Source: Mytilus galloprovincialis (Eukaryota; Mollusca; Bivalvia; Mytilida; Mytilidae). Taken from it: a DNA stretch of 64,000 bases. Position 1 is the first letter of the stretch, and the number at the start of each line of letters is the position of its first letter. The position numbers were made by a program, and so were the translations under genes. The notes under the pieces are model-generated. The model did not search any database, was not told where the DNA came from, and saw nothing but the letters and a program-made list of their open reading frames with translations. Shown piece after piece: positions 23,201-37,100 of this stretch. The DNA lies in contig NC_134849.1 in assembly GCF_965363235.1 (NCBI RefSeq), forward strand, positions 57,555,122 to 57,619,121. Direction: 5' to 3'.

Positions 23201-24393
23201 GGTAAATACCGTTTTTACAAAGAACTCACTGTAAACAACATACAGAACGTTACAAGGTGTTAGTTAATTCTGGTTAAAACTAGTCGCTAAGTTATGTGTA
23301 ATATATTTCATTTATTGAACTGCAAAGAAGTAGCTCTTTTTAAGCGCAATTTTGTCAAAAGCAATAACTATATATATTGTTTTTATTCTATTATGCTCCT
23401 AATGTGAATAATCATTACTTTAATTATTATATATTGTTTAAAAAAATACTAAACATACAACTTTGAGTTCGGTACTCGGCACACAAAAACAATTTAGTAT
23501 TGTCGGCTTTAACTAATAACCGGTCACATCAGTACGTGGCTTTCCATAATAACCAAGTTCGTTCTACCATAGCACAAGACAAAACACCAATATTTTACAT
23601 TCATTATATAGAAAAATAACATGTTAAAAATTGTTAAATTTTCTTATATTTTAGCATGATGTACTCACCTAGTACAATGCGATACCTTCCTCACCGGTCT
23701 TCTCGAGATTCCACGTGATTAAGTGATGATTTTGTATGTTCTAGATTTAGGACAAGATATTCTATTTTTAACGATGGAAACTTACTGGGATATTGATTTT
23801 GTTTTATTTATATATTTTCTTAGTGACCACAGAGTTCATAAAAAGAGTAGCAGGGTTTTATATAGACCGAATAATCTGTCTTTTGACATTTTATATTTCC
23901 TATTTATCATTTGGATTTTTCATTTTTTTTAAACACGAAAACAAACATTTTTTTTTTTTATCAAAGGTCAAAATGAGGGAAGCAAAAAATATGGGAAGGG
24001 TGAAATATATGGACACAGGAGACAGAAAAGTTCAGGGACATTAGCAAGATGTAGACAAACAAATCATTCATTTTGTGGTTTTATTCCAAACATTATGATT
24101 TACAAAATTTAAATAGTTATATCGAAATGATATTTCGCTATTTTAGCAGTTAAAGTTTGGTTCAAATTTGAAAAAAACCAAATTCAACAGTCAATGACAA
24201 TAATTCAATGTTATATCATAGATTAATTACATCTATGGTTATATGAATCCGTTTCAATGCGGCCTTTAAAATTGATCATAAGCTGGAGATGGGTTAATTG
24301 CGCTTGTTTAGTAAATGGAAAGAATAGAATGCCTGTTTAGCATAATTGAAGAGTATCAATTGAGGAAAAAGGCTCAGAAAAAGGTCGAATAAC

Positions 24394-24622
24394 AATTAAG
24401 AGGGGGGGGGGGGGCAATACCTTTTTATGTTAACCTGTTTTGATCCTTTTCAAGGTGCTGTTAACTGTTATCTGAGATACATTTAAGCTGTTTACTGTTT
24501 TTAACCCACTTTGTTAACTGTAATCAGCATTTTTGCATTTTTGTTAAATGTTTTTGCCAAAATCGCTCCAAAATCGAGGTGTTGTTAACATGTTAACGGA
24601 CCCCTATTGCCCCTCCTCAATT
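24394..24622. mobile_element. MITE with AATTRAGRGGGG ends and GTTAAC motifs
   Basis: The left end AATTAAGAGGGG then GCAATA is mirrored by TATTGCCCCTCCTCAATT. GTTAAC or close variants occur at least five times inside. The flanking 23.2-24.4 kb shows nothing else. Confidence 0.55.
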
Positions 24623-25119
24623 AATGCATTTCTCTACCATTTCTACCTGTAGGTAAAACGATTGTGTACACTTTTTTTTTTACATAACGGAGAATGCCAG
24701 ATTTGACTGTCAATTTTAGACTAATTTTAAGTTTTCTATATTAGCGTTTAATTATTATTGTTTCAAATTTTTCTCTATTATCTATTCTAGTCTATTATTA
24801 GTTACATAGTGTTCTAGTGACCTAATACGGTATATATGGGGTCAGAAAATTCTATATGGTGTGAGAGCGAAGCACACTATGTAACGAATTTATCTTACCG
24901 ACTATCTTAACGTTTGAAATTTAGACCTATCAAAATGAGCAAGTCTTCAACTCTGTTAGCATTAAGAAACTACTTTCATTGATCTTACAAAAATAGATTC
25001 CACCAATAACAACTTGTTAGGTTTAAATGTGTTTTATGAATTTATTTCAATCTGAATCATCAATTTCTTCGCCTGTTGAAACTTTTACGTTTTTTTTCTC
25101 AGTACCGTTTTGTTTTTAT

Positions 25120-25261
25120 AAAGGGACGTAACACCACTACTAACCGTGTATGAAATAAGCCCCGCCTCCCTACTACCTTATATGGAATATAAAGGGACGT
25201 AACACCACTACTAACCGTTTATGAGATAAGCCCCAGCCCCCTACTAACCTAATATCAAATA
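25120..25261 (+). repeat. 71-bp direct tandem duplication
   Basis: AAAGGGACGTAACACCACTA starts at 25120 and again at 25191, each copy ending in a TAAGCCCC-rich stretch. Confidence 0.75.
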
Positions 25262-26093
25262 TACACGGTCTCCACGAGGGCGCTTTTAACCAATCACGTT
25301 CCTAGAAATGTATAGGAGGTAAGGTAAACATATTTATGAACTGAATTCTTCACTTTCCCCTTTTTCTCTCAATCCCACCCCCTTAATCCCAACCCCTTAA
25401 TATTTTTAATTTTTTGGGGGGAAAATTGTTGTTTATTCTGTAGATCCCATCAACTGAAAACGCATTTCATAGTTAAAGTAAATGAATTGGAAAAATATCA
25501 TCTTCCTTTACTTTTAACAAGTGTTATTTCTAAAATTGTAAAATAGTAAAGATTATAAATGCCGTAATAAGAAATTAATCACAAAAGTAAGCGGGTTTAT
25601 TATACTTGATGCTAATTTCTTATATTATCCATTTATTTAATTGGACACGTTGCATTTGTTAATTTTCACTAACCTTTCAAAGATCTTCAAATGCTCCGCC
25701 CTAACCATTTTGCTAACATAGTAATATCTAATAATATTAGCAACGGGTGATAATGCCTGAAATAAACACCCGGCTGAGTCTGAAGTTTGTCGACCCCGGA
25801 ACAATTTAAAACACCCGCCTTATTCAAGACTAAGCAAGGCAATATATGCATAAGCTGGTTCCCGGCTGACTACGTCACTTTGTTTATAGACAGTTGTTAG
25901 AGTGACTACAAATGGATTCCAGATTATGCAGTATGATTAAATTAGAAACTTTTATAACAGAAAATTTAATCAGACAGTGGACCACTTTGCCGGAATTCAA
26001 GATATGACTTCTATTTCCTCATTTAATAAAAAGATTTTAAAATCTAACATATAAACATATTTTTGGGGTAAGTTAAGTGATGATGCCTCTCAT

Positions 26094-26282
26094 TGGGGTG
26101 TCTAAGTAATCACAAAATCACATTTGTCAGTTTGCCAATTGAATATACTCACATAATCATTGATTGTTTTTTAAAACAAGATAATCAAATGATCAAAACC
26201 ACAGTACTAGATAATGAAATATTTGGTCTAGTAATCAAATAATCACTTTAAAAATGGCTAAGTAATCACATGATCAAAAATC
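26094..26282 (+). repeat. TAATCACATAATCA-type repeat, copy 1
   Basis: Begins GGGGTGTCTAAGTAATCACA. It is built from many spaced TAATCA/TGATTA-like words and ends GTAATCACATGATCAAAAA. Copies 2 and 3 are at 27722-27926 and 32012-32205, all in the same orientation. Confidence 0.7.
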
Positions 26283-26336
26283 CATGATCATTATTAATAT
26301 GTCTGAACATGAAGAATGAAAGGTAAAACACACAGA

Positions 26337-27290
26337 CTATTTGTTCTGTATGTGTTCAAACCCACATATTCTGGACAGTGATATATACAGCTCAACATTA
26401 TCGAAAGAAACTAGATACATCAGGTGTATATATCGGGTTTGACTCATCGAAACAAAGAGCAAAAGCTGAAGCATGCATCTAACAAACAGATAAAAAGAAA
26501 AGAGAAACAAAGTACCCATGCATCTATAGGAGATGGGCGAAAGATACCACTGTCCAGAGGGACAGACAAACTCATGATAGATCGAAAATAAACTGACAAC
26601 CACATGGCAAAAAAATCAAAAGCCGACCAGACAAATAATATTATAGTACACAAGCTAGACACAACATAGAAAACTAAAGACTTAGGCAACACGAATCCCA
26701 CCAAACACTGGGGTGATATCAGGTCCTCCGGACGGGTGAGCAGATCCTGCTCCACATGTGGCACATGTGAGAACTCGTAGTTGTCGACAGGAAAACCGGC
26801 AACCCTGACCAATAAGATTGGAACCGAGCACACCTAATTCATACACGTTTTCACGCTGTATGTTTGTTTAATCTAGTACATTGGCTAGACGTATAGAGGG
26901 ACAGAGGATTGAAATCTTACAAAACGTGTTTAAACCCGCCGAAATATTTAAGCCTGTCCCAAGTCAGGAGCAACTGCCCTTTGTTAGTCTTGTGTATACA
27001 ATAAAAGTTAGAAGTCAAGATGCGGTATTTTTGCCATTGAGACAGCCCATAGGTAACCGTATGTTTTGTGCAATCTTGGTTTATTTACATGCTTCGTAGT
27101 TTAGTGTGACGGCCATTTTCGCTGAACTAGTACACATGTGTGTTTAGGGGCCAGCTGAAGCCCGCCTTAGGGTGTGGAATTTTCTGATTTTGGTGGCGTT
27201 GTGCTGTATTCTGCTCTTTGTTCGGGTTGTCTCTGACAGACTCCGTTTCCAGTCTTAATTCTATTTTTTACAGGCTAATGAGATAGTATA
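26337..27290. repeat. Dispersed repeat B fragments
   Basis: 26337-26830 and 26881-27290 hold two blocks. The second has TTTAAACCCGCCGAAATATT and GGGGCCAGCTGAAGCCCGCC, whose complement recurs at 42477-42820. The 129-residue ORF on the minus strand of the first block is hydrophobic by composition and is not supported as a gene. Confidence 0.5.
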
Positions 27291-27371
27291 TAGTTTAACT
27301 CTGTCACCGAAGCCATGTTTTTCATTTACAATTTTAAATTTGACGTGTGTATACATGTATTCAATTTTGCA

Positions 27372-27516
27372 CAGAGGCGGACTAAGGGGACAGGGTGCCC
27401 AGTTCTCTTGGCTTCATTTGTGGGAAAAGTTTGGTTGATTATATAGGGACTCAATGAATGATGACTGGAGCGAGTCCACCCTTTCCCCTTTTATGAAATT
27501 TCTGAGTCCGCCACTG
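27372..27516. mobile_element. Diverged CAGTGGCGG-type MITE
   Basis: CAGAGGCGGACTAAGGGG at the left and GAGTCCGCCACTG at the right. No matching 5-bp flanks, so an old or rearranged copy. Confidence 0.6.
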
Positions 27517-27574
27517 TTAAATATAATCAAATGTTACATGTGAATAAACAAAGAAGATCTTTAAAAAAAAACAT

Positions 27575-27586
27575 TTTATTTTTATT
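27575..27586 (-). promoter_or_regulatory. Candidate poly(A) signals of the knottin-like gene
   Basis: Two adjoining AATAAA hexamers on the minus strand (27580-27575 and 27586-27581), about 425 nt past the stop. Confidence 0.35.
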
Positions 27587-27721
27587 GAATTCCATTTACC
27601 ACTGTTACATGAATAAATATATTATATGTTATAATATTTTTTGTCATGATAAACAAAAAAGTCGCGTTTCAGTTTCTAATGACCTTTTTTCAATTTCAAA
27701 CAATTAAAAGGAGGCCCCTCA

Positions 27722-27926
27722 TGGGGTGTCCAAGTAATCACATTATCAAAAATTATTTGCCAATACATGTATAATCATATAATCATTGATTAAGTTTTTA
27801 AACAAGATAATCAAATAATAAAAAATACAGTCCTATATTATCAAATAGTCAAATAATCATGAAATATTTTGTCTGTTAAACGAAATAATCACTTTAAAAA
27901 CGGCCCAGTTTATCACATAATCAAAA
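27722..27926 (+). repeat. TAATCACATAATCA-type repeat, copy 2
   Basis: Begins GGGGTGTCCAAGTAATCACA and ends TATCACATAATCAAAAA. It lies 3' of the knottin-like gene stop and may fall inside its 3' untranslated region. Confidence 0.7.
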
Positions 27927-28009
27927 ACACAAGGAGAAGGGCTCTAAAAAGGAATTTATATCTTCTGTTCTGCTAAGATGTCTTAAAATTTGTCGGAAAC
28001 ATCAGAAGT

Positions 28010-28187
28010 TTACTTGGAAATATTTGCACCTCTGCACCTGCACGATGCTCCACTATAACAAGCTTCATAGTTGCTAGTTTCACAATCCCCACTTGAACAA
28101 CATTGCCAGTCATAATTACAGCTGTCCCCTGTGTTTTTGCAATGAGATGATTTCTTGAAGATTTCCATCAGTAAATCGTCCATTTGC
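28010..28187 (-). CDS. Knottin-like gene exon 3: mature cysteine-rich region
   Basis: Acceptor TTTTTGTAG ends at 28188. The exon carries the tail of the propeptide, a Lys-Lys site (residues 71-72), eight cysteines (76, 83, 89, 90, 95, 103, 109, 111) and a TAA stop. The mature part contains acidic and basic residues and two Tyr near the last cysteines. Confidence 0.8.
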
Positions 28188-31100
28188 CTACAAAAATAGT
28201 GTTTTAAATTAGATTTATGAATTAACGCGTTATATGCTGGTAAACCTAGAATATGACATGAATTACTTATGATACAGTTTTGTTTGCTTATTTTAAGTCC
28301 ACAAAGGTAATTTGCTGTGTTAAAAAGCTGAGGTCGATACTAACACACAAAGGTCTTTGGTATATTTGTTGTTCTCCGCCAATTATATTTTTGGTTTCCC
28401 AAATGTTTGGTCTCGGGTTACTCGATATATGTAATTTCTGAAAATAAAAGTTTTGCGCACGTTTATAATATCATTTGTTTTGCAATCTAATTAAAAGCCA
28501 ATCTCTCATCGCTCCCGTTTTCTGATATGTCGCGTGGGAGATCTAACGAAACCCGCTTTGAGGTCACATGTGAGTGACCTCGTAGGTGTGTCTTTTTCGA
28601 CCAATGAAAATCAGTCTTCCACGATCTTGAAAGTTTATCATGAGGTAAAGGGATGTAACTCATTTTATTTACGAAGAAATCGTCAGTCAAAAAGCATTCA
28701 TAAACTTTTTTGATTGGCTTATTGATAGGTCGTCAACTCATTTGCATATCATTATAAATTCATAACTTCTAGTTCATTCACATGTGACCTCAAAGCGGGT
28801 TTCGTTAGATCTCCCACGCGACATATCAGAAAACGGGAGCGATGAGAGATCAGTGGCGGATCCAGAGGGGGGGTTCCGGGGGTCCGCACCCCCCCTTTAT
28901 TTTGGCCGATCAATGCATTTGAATCGGGACATATGTTTTGCACCCCCCTGCACCCCCCCTTTGCCCTGGGCTAGCACCCCCCTTTCGAAAATTCCTGCAT
29001 CCGCCACTGGAGATCGATTTTTAATTACATTGTTTGTTTTGTAGAGTGCACTTAAAGATGTACTTAGATGAGGGTTTGTGAAATTTATAAAAACAAGAAT
29101 TAAAATTGATACAATAAGTCAGAAGTGCATTATTTATAGGTCAAGGAGCTCCTTTTCCAGATATGATTTTTTTAAAATAAGGCGGGGAAAAGCTGACTCG
29201 GACTATTACCTTATATTTGCATTGGTATTATTTGGGTCTCAAATCAAAAGTAAAAAATAAAATCTGCTTAACATTTGGCAAATGACCCTTTATGAGCTAT
29301 TTTAAGTCTTATATATCAAAAGATATATGAGTGTTATGGGGCAAAATATTTGTATATTGTATTGTATAGGGGAGAAAAACAAGGAGTCCGACCATTTATT
29401 ACAAATTCCAAAAACCTCATGACCTAAGTACATCCTTAAGTAATACTGAGGTTTTGAGTTCAAACCCTGCACGTGACAGGTGTATTCGACTCCATTCTAA
29501 ATTGACTAGGATTGGCAGTTTTCTGCCGGAGGTTGATGATTCTCTCCGGGCAATTAATCCGGCTTCCTCTACCTATATAAACTGGCCGCCAAAAGAGATA
29601 TCAGAAGGACATTCAAACTCACAAGTGAATCTCTCATTAGAGGTTTCCAGATTTGCTACCGTACCAACCGTAGTACGAAGTGGGAGCCGTCATTTAACTT
29701 TTGAAAATTATTGATGTATACACTTTATATCAACAAATGTTTTAGGAATCATATGCAGAACTGTTTAGAGAAATTTTAGCTGTAATTTGGGACTAATTTC
29801 ATGTGGTTTCTTCTTGTATTCGAAAAAAACAATAGTGTGTGCACTCGATTATGCATTCAAGCAACCGTTGCAAGTAACCGTCGGTACGAAAGGTTTATAG
29901 TTAAGAGTTATTTCCCCGTGAAACTACATAGATACAAAGGAGCTAAATTACAAAACAAATTTAAAACTTTATAAATTTTGTTTGTAATAACTTTATGTAT
30001 CATTATAAAATGTTAAAGTTTTGTATTTATTTTGGTAAGTTTTTAGAAAACATGATCAAATAAAATGTATTTGAACGAAATAAATTGACCTTAATAACAA
30101 AAGAAAAATGACAAAATTAATATAAAACCAAATCACTGTTCTGTCAGTGCGCGACAGGTCTATTACACTTGTCAAGAGATATAAGAATCAAGATAAAAAA
30201 AAGTCCAGTGAGACATAATCAGACATACTTTAAAAAAATTTATACTCTGTTACAAGAAACGGAAGGTGTCAAAACGCATGATTTCTTATTTCTGTACTGA
30301 TTATGTATGTCATTATACTTAATAACATTGCCTAGTGATAATTTTGTGTAATATGTAATATATCTGTTGTAAATATATGTTGAAGAATTGAATAAAGATA
30401 ATAAAAAAAAAATCAGACATCCGGAATGAAGTTATAAAAAATACAAGGTCGTTTACATCTTCAATTTGAACAATTATGCATAGAGATATGGCTGATATCG
30501 TATTTACTTGGCATCCTTCCTTTTTGGACAATTATCTTTACCGTCGGGCTTAAAGTTTTTCTTTATAAAAAAAAAAACCCTCATAAAATCAATATGCTCT
30601 ATAAATTTTAGAAACATGCCCTTTTTAATATCTTTTTCGCAGTAAGCCGAGAGAGAAAACTCAGAAAAACTGAAGTTAAACTATTTTTTAAAAGTAATAT
30701 CGTATTCATGATACTAGTACATATAAACCTGAACCAAATTACAAGAAACATTTACCAACCGATGAAAATGATCCTTAATTTTGAGTCCATAAATCAGTTG
30801 TAAATGGTGCAAAAGACATAATTATATAGCAACACAGTATTTTCCGTAGAACATTACGAAGAGTTAGAAAGACATATTCATATTGCATTAGACTAAGTGT
30901 AAATATAGCGTCAAATTATGGCTGTTATCAGTGAACAAAATACGCTGTGTTGTATGAAGTTTTTCTGGCAATGCTGTACGACCAAAGGATTAATGGATGG
31001 ATATTGGTTTAATATTACCCCTCGTAGATTATATTATACTACTCGCAGGCATGTGCAATTTTACTCGCGACAATATTTACAAATATTAATGTAATAACAA

Positions 31101-34100
31101 TATCTAGTGACATAATAATAATAAGCTGACACGATGAAGTAACATCGTGATGATAAATATTTCTACTCAAAAAATGGTTTTCGTTAGTGTCATAAAATTT
31201 TTATTCTTACAGTTAATATAATCAACAATTTTATTAAAAGTTCAGTGACAAAATATAAGTAAAAAGATAGATCGATAGTTTTACAATGTGTGTTGCGTTT
31301 TAAGAAAAAATGTTGCTCAAATGATCGAAAAGATAGCTTAATTAATAAAAATTTATTTTAATGAGAAATCAACACAATTTTGAACTCATTTTTGCCATTA
31401 GCACGTGTACTAGTTCAGTGACGCATCCAGAACTTTTCATAAAGGGGGGGGGGGGGGGGGCGCTCCATCCATGCTTCAGTGATTCCCTATATAATCAACC
31501 ATTTTTATCCCCGAAATTGGGGGGAGGTTCCCAAGCCCCCCTTCCCCTGGATCCGTCTATGTATATATATAGCCATTAACGACACCAGTAAGGTTCAAGT
31601 AAGATATTATTAAGTAATTTCTAATTATTCCAATTTATATTTCAGTATTAGATTTTATTCTAATCCTTTTCTTAATATACAAAAACAGAATAGCTATACA
31701 GAAACGCAAATCTATATTTAGAATATAAAGGTCGAGGCAACTCAGTTCCAGTAAGGACTGTTTGATTCATTCTCTTGGGCACAGAATAAATTTTATCGTA
31801 TAAAATCACATGCAAGGTTTTCTAGAAGCATTGAAATCGTAATAAAATAAAAGATAACGGTTTTTATCACTGATATGCAATTTTGTTTCTCTATTTTTAT
31901 CATGATACATACAATAATCTCATACATTAAATGAAACCTCCCAAACAGCACCAACGGTTGTGTTACGTACCAACCGTACCTGATACGTAGCAAATCTGGA
32001 AACCTCTAATGAGAGGGTCCAAGTATTCACATAATGATAATCACAATTTTGTGCCAATATAATCACATTATCATTTATAATTACTTTTGAACAAGATCAT
32101 CAAATAATCAAAAATACAGTCTAAGATAATCAAATAATCATGCAATATTTGGTCTGGTAATCAAATGGTCACTTTATAAACGACCAAGTAATCACATAAT
32201 CAAAAAGAGGCTCACGTAAAAGACAAACAACAGTCAACAAAACACACACAACACAACACACACAACACAACACAGAAAACGAAGTAAATTAAATGATCAA
32301 CATAAAACTCTATGCAAAACAGGGTTGAATTCAGGTGCATCGGACGGGTAATTTTATTACACATGATTAAGACACCCGCATCGACAAAACGTCTTGTAAA
32401 CAATAAGATAATTATAAAAAAAATCACAGAATGTCTCCATGCAAACTTTTTTTCTATGGCAAATTTCATTTTTTATGAGACCTTTTAGTTTAGCATTATG
32501 GAAAAAAAACATATCTAAACATGGTGTGATACGATAATCAAGGATTTTTTTCATTATAGCCTTCCGGTAAATATTTAGGACCTCATTTAATCTTGTCATG
32601 GAATAGAGTCAGCAGTGATGTTGCACCAGTGTAGCATTGTAAGCATGTGCTTACAAATAATTTATAAAACTGAATTTTTTTTCAATAAGAATTTGACGAG
32701 AATCGTTCAGCTTAAGAAAGACTGCAGCCCTCAACCCCCTCCCCATTTGCTTAAATGTTATTTCCCCGTGTCTACACCACTAGAGTGGCGCTGATCTATA
32801 TTCATCTGACCATCCGGCTTTCAATGGTATTTGTAAACGCGGAGTAATTCCTACCGTGATTCCGTGTTACTTTCTTCTTTTAGTTCAGTGTTGATCATAT
32901 CCCTGCGACTATAGTCTTTCAAATCATCAAGTAAGCGTAACAGCCCGATTGTTTCTTTTGAACGCACAGAAGCGCTATGTATTGCTGAAAGAAAACAACA
33001 ATTATTTTACATAAATTACAAGTGTGGACACAGATCAGTGTGGATAGTATGTTTGGATGTTTGACAGTGTTTTCTGACAAAAAGAGTTTTCTGGTTTTTC
33101 CCAATAGGATTCTTTGTTGAACTGTTGTGCACAGTGATAGCCAACCTTTACCAAACACGGAAAATAGCAGTGTTTTTTTATTTTTAAATATTGAGTTTTA
33201 AAGTTTAAGACTGTCATGGAGGAGACACTACTTTACATCAGTGCCGACCGTTCGTAGATTTTATTTAACTAGACATTGCTTTTTATATCAAATCTATATA
33301 TTGACCAACGTACTATGAGTGCTTAGTGTATATAATATGTACATTCCTGTAAATAAAGGTTGTGCATGCATGTGCAACGTTATATTGGAGGATTTCCTTT
33401 CAACATTTCAACTTTTGAAATAACTTCTATGTCATGTATGTGAAAAGTACATTAGCATTTTATTTTAATATCCGTTTAAGGAACACAGCTGACTGAGTGT
33501 TCGCCAACTCTGGAGTGATTTGCGTAAAGAAGCGGAAGATTGGAAGGATTTCCATATCCATAAAAAAAAACGATATAACATACGGTACGGGTAGGCGGGT
33601 TAAATGTTTTCTCTCAAATATTTAAGAATTATTGATCGACGCTGCAACTCGAAATTAAAAGTAATTTGAAACAAGTAATCCTGTGTTAGGATGCTAACAC
33701 AAATGTCACCAAAACGGACCCAAAATCATTGTTCTGTGGTGTCCATAGTGGTAGTTAACATTTGGGAAAAGGGTCATTATATTTAAATGATTTTGGATTT
33801 TTGCAGTTTCCATGGTTACGGTGGCCATTTTGGAAATTTAAGAGTCAAAAGTCATGTCTACATATGCTAGGTAAGGTTTGTTTTTAGTTTCATAAATTTT
33901 AAAGCATTTTGATTGTTTTAACATTTAAGCAGTTTTCATGGCAACGGTGGCCATTTTGGAAATTCCAGACTCAAAAGTCTTATAAAGATATTTTTCGCAG
34001 GTTTTTACTGATTATGTCAAAGTCATGTGATTCGCTATGATGGAGTTGACCAGTGTGTAAAAAAAAAAAAACGCCACTCAGTCATTTTGAAATTCAAATT

Positions 34101-37100
34101 ACAGTAGCACATTGCTTAGGCTGAGGGTGACAACCATGATACCCAGTGGCGGATCCAGAACTTTTCCTATAAAGGGGGGGGGGCGCTGACTGACCTAAGG
34201 GGGGCCCGATCCAGTCATGCTTCAATGATTCCCTATATAATCAACCAAATTTTTCCCACGAAAGGGGGCCCCCTGGATCCGCCTATGATACCTTCAAAGC
34301 GACATAGGATTGAGCAAGAACGTAGTGACTTCTATTTCACAATTCAACCAAACAGAAAGTAATACTCTATTACACTCTCATGAAAAAAAATCCACAGCAA
34401 TATTATTTACCTACGAAAACATGTTTAACCCCAAACGCCCCAGCCTATTTTAAAATAACATGATATCTGAATAATGACCCCAGTTAGTATAAGCTCTAGA
34501 TAGATTTAAAGTCGTAAGTACGAACCATTTGATTTGAGGAGGCAGTCTAAGGTATTTGAGAGAAAAAAATCTGACTCTGGTTTTTACATTAAATAAAAGT
34601 TCTGGCCGTATCTGGATTGAAAACAATAACCTTGTCCACTTTTTTGCAATTAGAAATGAAAATTTCCAACAGAATTTTTTAGCATTAAATGAACATGATG
34701 AACAAAAAACGGGCGTATTTTTTTAGGGCCGGGGTTTGCATGTCTGACCGGAATGTCTGTTTCTGATATATTGAATACTTTTTTCAAGACCAGACTTCAA
34801 CCTGACTGCTGAGTGTGGCCTTTATGTCTCCATTTGTCGACCGTCATTCATAAATTCGTTGTCATTTCAGACTCATTCGTAGCCTTTGATTGATTTGGAA
34901 CCCCTCACCTCCCTTAATTTTGTTGGGTGAAAACAAAAATCAACCAAACATTTGGATAAAAATTGCTTGTTTAACTTTTAAAATATGCTAACTTAACATA
35001 CAACAAACGAGAATTTTCCATGTCTATTTTTAACTGACAAGTCCCACATCAAATATATCAGTACATAGCTTTGGATCCATACTATCATTTATGATAGACA
35101 ATCAATAGGGAGAATATATAATACAACATAAAAAATGTCCAGCCCTTACACTTTACAGTAACTATAGAATATACATGCCCCACGACAGGAACCGTTTAAA
35201 AAGTGCATGTTACACTAATTTTATGTTTTTTAACCCAAAAAAGGTCCCAAACATTTTTCGCCTCGATCCGCTCGTCAAACTTTTAAAACCGTCGCCCCCT
35301 TTCCAAATTCCTGGATCCGCCCCTGGTAGCAGTAACAAGAGGCCGCAACACCTCAATGAAGCGGGGACCAATTTTTCTATATACATGTAGTGGCATGTGC
35401 ACACTTGGCAATTAACAGAGGCGGATTTAGGGAAGAGGACACCCCTTTATGAAGCTACACATATGAAAAATGTATATACTTTTTACAATGCAACAGTCCA
35501 GACGTTGACTAAATATGTGTCCCTTTTTTAAATTCTTGATCCGCACCTTATTTATATGAAATGTGTTAAAACGGCGATACATAATTTATGTAACAAGTTT
35601 TAGCTTTCTAAAAAGCTATGGACTGCTTCGCTCTACCCTAATTTAAGGTAATATGTGTGCATGTGGTTGTTAATTAGTTTTGGAAATGTGGTATTTTTAG
35701 ATATTGATTGATAAAAACTTGATGTTCTTTAAGAGTGTCTGTATGCGTTATATACCCATGCTTTTAAAAAATCTAAATTTCTTGTTGAAAATTAAAACAA
35801 TTATAAAACAACACGACTCTGGGGTGTGCCTAGATTGTCAGAAGTTATAAACTACAGATAACGCTTTTTTATAAACATTGTATATGAACATATTGTTTAG
35901 TAAAGCAAATCGTGCAAACTGAGTAACAAAGCAAATACACACGTATTAATAATTAATATTTCAGTATTGAATTCATCTGTGAAATGTATATATGCAAAAT
36001 AAAACGAACATGAATTAATGACAATTGTTTGGAACTGAATTGTCAATTTTCCGGCATTTAATGTCTTATCCTGGCCGAGAAAAGTCTGTAATTCTTTATT
36101 TCATTTAAGCCAATAGCTGTTGCTGTATCTCAGCCGCATCCAATCAGAATATATACGTGAAAAGTAATTTATTCAAGATGGCGTGTATTTCGATTGAAAC
36201 TAATAGCTCCGCACCGTGATGGAAGCAATTAGTTGAAACCCAAATGCAAGAATCTTGACTGTCTTCCGGTAACTCATGTATGAATCATGGGAGACATAAA
36301 TAAAAACACGGAATTTTCTTATCACTGTTCATTAAAAAATTACAAAACGATGAAGTTTCTCTACCAGACCAAAATTGGCCGAAGCCATGCAGAGTTTTTT
36401 TGATGTGCTCATTTTATGTAAATTTTTTTGTTCATAAAATGTTTGAATATTTCGAATCACTATGTTTTCCTATCCAATATAAAAAAGAAGATGTGGTATG
36501 ATTGCCAACAACTATCCACAAAAGACCAAAATGACACAGGCATTAACAACTATAGGTCACCGTACGGCCTTCAACAATGAGCAAAGCCCATACCGCATAG
36601 TCAGCTATAAAAGGCCCCGATAAGACAATGTAAAACAATTCAAACGAGAAAACTAACGGCCTTATTTATGTAAGAAAAATGAACGAAAATCAAATATGTA
36701 ACACATAAACAAACGACAACCACTGAATTACAAGGCTGCTACGTATATACGTCAAAAATATTCTAATGGAGTTTTATTGGTATTTCGGGAATTTAAGATA
36801 ACTAATGGTACTTACTCTCAGGATTTCAAAATGGAATTAACAAGTCACGGCTTCCACTTGAGGTCGATGTTTTGAAATAATTTGAATGATTTCTTTTAAC
36901 TAAAAGCCTATAAATTGGACCACAATGGTCAAAGCGTACAAAAATATTTCGATCAAAAAGATATTCAAACTTTTCCAAAAATAAAACTTTCACTATTCGA
37001 TCTAAATATGCATAAATTGCCGAATGTATCACCTGTGAGAAAATGAACAAATACATGTATATTCTTAATATAATAGTAATTAGGTCCATACATCAGCATG

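Noticed and set aside
26444..26833. 129-residue hydrophobic ORF on the minus strand
   Set aside because: Lies in a dispersed repeat block, overlaps another frame, and has no family resemblance, splice context or conserved motif.
32212..32469. Cys-rich looking ORF on the minus strand
   Set aside because: The Cys-rich end comes from an ACACAACAC simple repeat; no signal or cystine pattern.
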